Origin: Acidobacteriota bacterium
GTDB taxonomy: Bacteria; Acidobacteriota; HRBIN11
Assembly (NCBI GenBank): GCA_030550225.1
Contig: JAUQPV010000168.1
Coordinates: 1 to 6,011, forward strand
DNA: 6,011 nt
Reading direction: 5' to 3'
Positions 5,429 to 6,011 of this stretch are shown one piece after another. Within the stretch, counting starts at the first letter, position 1. Every line of letters begins with the position of its first letter. A model generated the notes under the pieces. The model was not told the origin of the DNA and did no database searches. It saw only the letters and a program-made list of their open reading frames with translations. Made by a program: the position numbers and the translations under genes.

Positions 5429-6011
5429 CCACGACTCGGACCGTGACGGCTCCCGGGCGCATGGAGGGGGACCTGGGCCTGACAGAGGGGGCAATCGTCG
5501 GCCTCGAAGGTCGGGATCTCCATCCGGAGCAAGTAGATCTTCGGCCACGGGAAGGTCACCTCCGGGACGCTCCGGTCCACGATGGCCGCACAGCCGGCGA
5601 CCGTGCCGCCGCCCTGCTGGACGATGGCGGCGACCTCGTGGGTGGACCGACCCGTCGTGATGACGTCCTCCACGATCCAGTAATTCCGGCCGGCCTCGAT
5701 GCGCTGGTCCCGCCGGAGGAGGAGCTGATCCCCGACCCGCTCGGCGAATAGAAAGGGCGTCTGCAAAGCCCGGGCGACCTCGTAACCGATCAGGATGGCC
5801 CCCAAAGCTGGACTGATGATGACGTCGGGCGTCCCCTGGGAGCGGATCGACTCGCCCAGGCCCCGGCCCAGCTCTTCCGCATACCAGGGGAACTGGAGGA
5901 TGCGGGCGCACTGAACGTACGTGTCCGAGTGCCGGCCCGAGCTCAGGAGAAAGTGGCCCTTCAGGATCGCCCCGTTCTGATACAGGATTCGATACCACCG
6001 GTCCCGCTTAT
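5407..6011 (-). CDS. pyrE: Orotate phosphoribosyltransferase, Thermus-type (5' end outside window)
   Basis: This enzyme joins orotate to PRPP to give OMP in pyrimidine synthesis. The frame is open to the window edge, so 200 C-terminal residues are visible and the start lies beyond 6011. In order, they show GHFLLSSGRHSD near the visible N-terminus (the family's orotate/PRPP-site region), SPALGAILIGYEVARAL, the PRPP-binding loop VEDVITTG (visible residues 113-120) and VDRS. A CPLC pair (173-176) and a final PGSR complete the match to the Thermus-type PyrE family. TTG at 5805 is an internal codon and not a start. After PGSR, about 12 extra residues run into a heptamer array that supplies the stop. 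truA lies 123 bp downstream on the same strand. Confidence 0.93.
   Translation of the reverse strand, partial: KRDRWYRILYQNGAILKGHFLLSSGRHSDTYVQCARILQFPWYAEELGRGLGESIRSQGTPDVIISPALGAILIGYEVARALQTPFLFAERVGDQLLLRRDQRIEAGRNYWIVEDVITTGRSTHEVAAIVQQGGGTVAGCAAIVDRSVPEVTFPWPKIYLLRMEIPTFEADDCPLCQAQVPLHAPGSRHGPSRGPMGGGQ

Noticed and set aside
4823..5998. 391-codon minus-strand frame spanning pyrE and truA
   Set aside because: It runs out of frame through both real genes and the repetitive gap, is rich in Pro, Arg and Gly, and has no family motif. The length reflects GC-rich composition.

Overview
The window is GC-rich bacterial chromosome with one gene on the plus strand and five on the minus strand. 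From left to right they are menC (o-succinylbenzoate synthase, +), a membrane-anchored FHA-domain protein (-), a membrane-anchored transglutaminase-like protein (-), a small tryptophan-rich protein of unknown function (-), truA (tRNA pseudouridine synthase A, -) and the 3' part of pyrE (orotate phosphoribosyltransferase, -, cut by the window end). menC suggests a menaquinone user. The pyrE is of the Thermus type with a CPLC motif, and the gene borders carry short heptamer and octamer tandem arrays. The lineage cannot be named from this window; a GC-rich, possibly thermophilic bacterium is a reasonable guess.

Layout: positions 1-129 hold the leader of menC and possibly the tail of an upstream gene. 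menC (130-1257) converges on the FHA gene (1391-2641), with a 133-bp gap containing hairpins and repeats. The FHA gene overlaps the stop of the transglutaminase gene (2635-3723) by 7 bp, so the two form a translationally coupled pair. In front of them is a plausible sigma70-type promoter (3808-3836), and the 5' leader is almost entirely one 27-bp imperfect hairpin (3744-3805). The unknown gene (3907-4335), truA (4510-5283) and pyrE (5407-6011) follow on the same strand with gaps of 120-185 bp. No stretch of 300 bases lacks a gene.

menC, truA and pyrE are housekeeping genes with clear active-site motifs. The accessory part is the transglutaminase/FHA pair: an outward-facing Cys-His-Glu domain beside a protein with an outward-facing domain, one membrane span and a cytoplasmic phosphothreonine-reading FHA domain. 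I infer an envelope-to-cytoplasm link, but nothing in the window proves it.

The most unusual pattern is the set of degenerate period-7 and period-8 arrays at nearly every gene border. They supply or abut the stop codons of pyrE, truA and the unknown gene, and one is translated as the n-region of the FHA protein's signal peptide. A separate 28-nt structured repeat occurs twice (1271-1298 and 4376-4403).
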